From Halovenus sp. (GTDB lineage Archaea; Halobacteriota; Halobacteria; Halobacteriales; Haloarculaceae), in contig PUMG01000335.1 in the NCBI GenBank assembly GCA_003551265.1, positions 1-5,402 on the forward strand: a stretch of DNA of 5,402 nucleotides. Reading direction: 5' to 3'. Of the stretch, positions 5,337 through 5,402 are shown in pieces. The stretch's first letter is position 1, and every line of letters begins with the position of its first letter. A model generated the notes under the pieces. That model worked only from the letters and a program-made list of their open reading frames with translations, was not told where the DNA came from and made no database searches. A program made the translations under genes and the position numbers.

Positions 5337-5402
5337 GTTATGGTTGGTGCAACGGTTGTCTCCTTTCGGCTTCGACCCTGTACACTCTTGTGAGCGCTTT
5401 CC

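Noticed and set aside
5340..5393. Short plus-strand frame starting at ATG 5340, just after the near-symmetric AT-rich element
   Set aside because: It has only 17 codons, no ribosome-binding site, and the ATG is too close to the element to be served by it.
1..5402. Search for CRISPR arrays, tRNA/rRNA genes, insertion sequences, toxin-antitoxin or phage genes
   Set aside because: I saw no regularly spaced long repeats, tRNA-like cloverleaf, terminal inverted repeats, transposase motifs or defence domains on either strand.

Overview
The window looks like chromosomal DNA from a halophilic archaeon (class Halobacteria). The DNA is GC-rich. The proteins are rich in Asp and Glu, with little Lys outside functional sites. 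Several starts have a TATA-like element about 28 nt upstream and no Shine-Dalgarno motif, as in leaderless haloarchaeal genes. The gene families fit the same group. I cannot name a genus from sequence alone.

Layout: one gene on the plus strand enters from the left edge. It is the C-terminal part of an ADP-forming acetate/acyl-CoA ligase (1-938). It meets, tail to tail with only 3 bp between the stops, a run of six genes on the minus strand. In transcription order, right to left, these are: a 44-residue CxxC...HxxxxxH zinc-finger-like microprotein (5303-5169); a phosphotransferase of the APH/choline-kinase superfamily (5117-4008); an FAD-dependent amine-oxidase/desaturase-like oxidoreductase (3914-2610); a 70-residue protein with two membrane segments (2568-2356); a small single-domain cupin (2307-1933); and a ten-TM EamA/DMT-family exporter (1847-942). 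No gap between genes exceeds about 100 bp.

Transcription units, inferred: the zinc-finger gene has a strong AT-rich promoter at the leaderless distance. The phosphotransferase probably follows it on the same transcript and is the only gene with a clear Shine-Dalgarno motif. The FAD enzyme has a weaker promoter-like element and is probably cotranscribed with the small membrane protein. The cupin has its own TATA element, embedded in a palindrome. The exporter may be read from the cupin transcript or from a weak element in a 23-bp degenerate repeat that separates the two genes.

Nothing shows that the six genes share one pathway; they look like ordinary haloarchaeal housekeeping or accessory metabolism. 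There are no mobile elements, CRISPR arrays, RNA genes or defence systems. The most useful observations are the unlisted zinc-finger microprotein, a hairpin that would cover the phosphotransferase Shine-Dalgarno, the 23-bp triple repeat, the palindrome over the cupin TATA box, and a His-to-Asn change at the cupin metal site.
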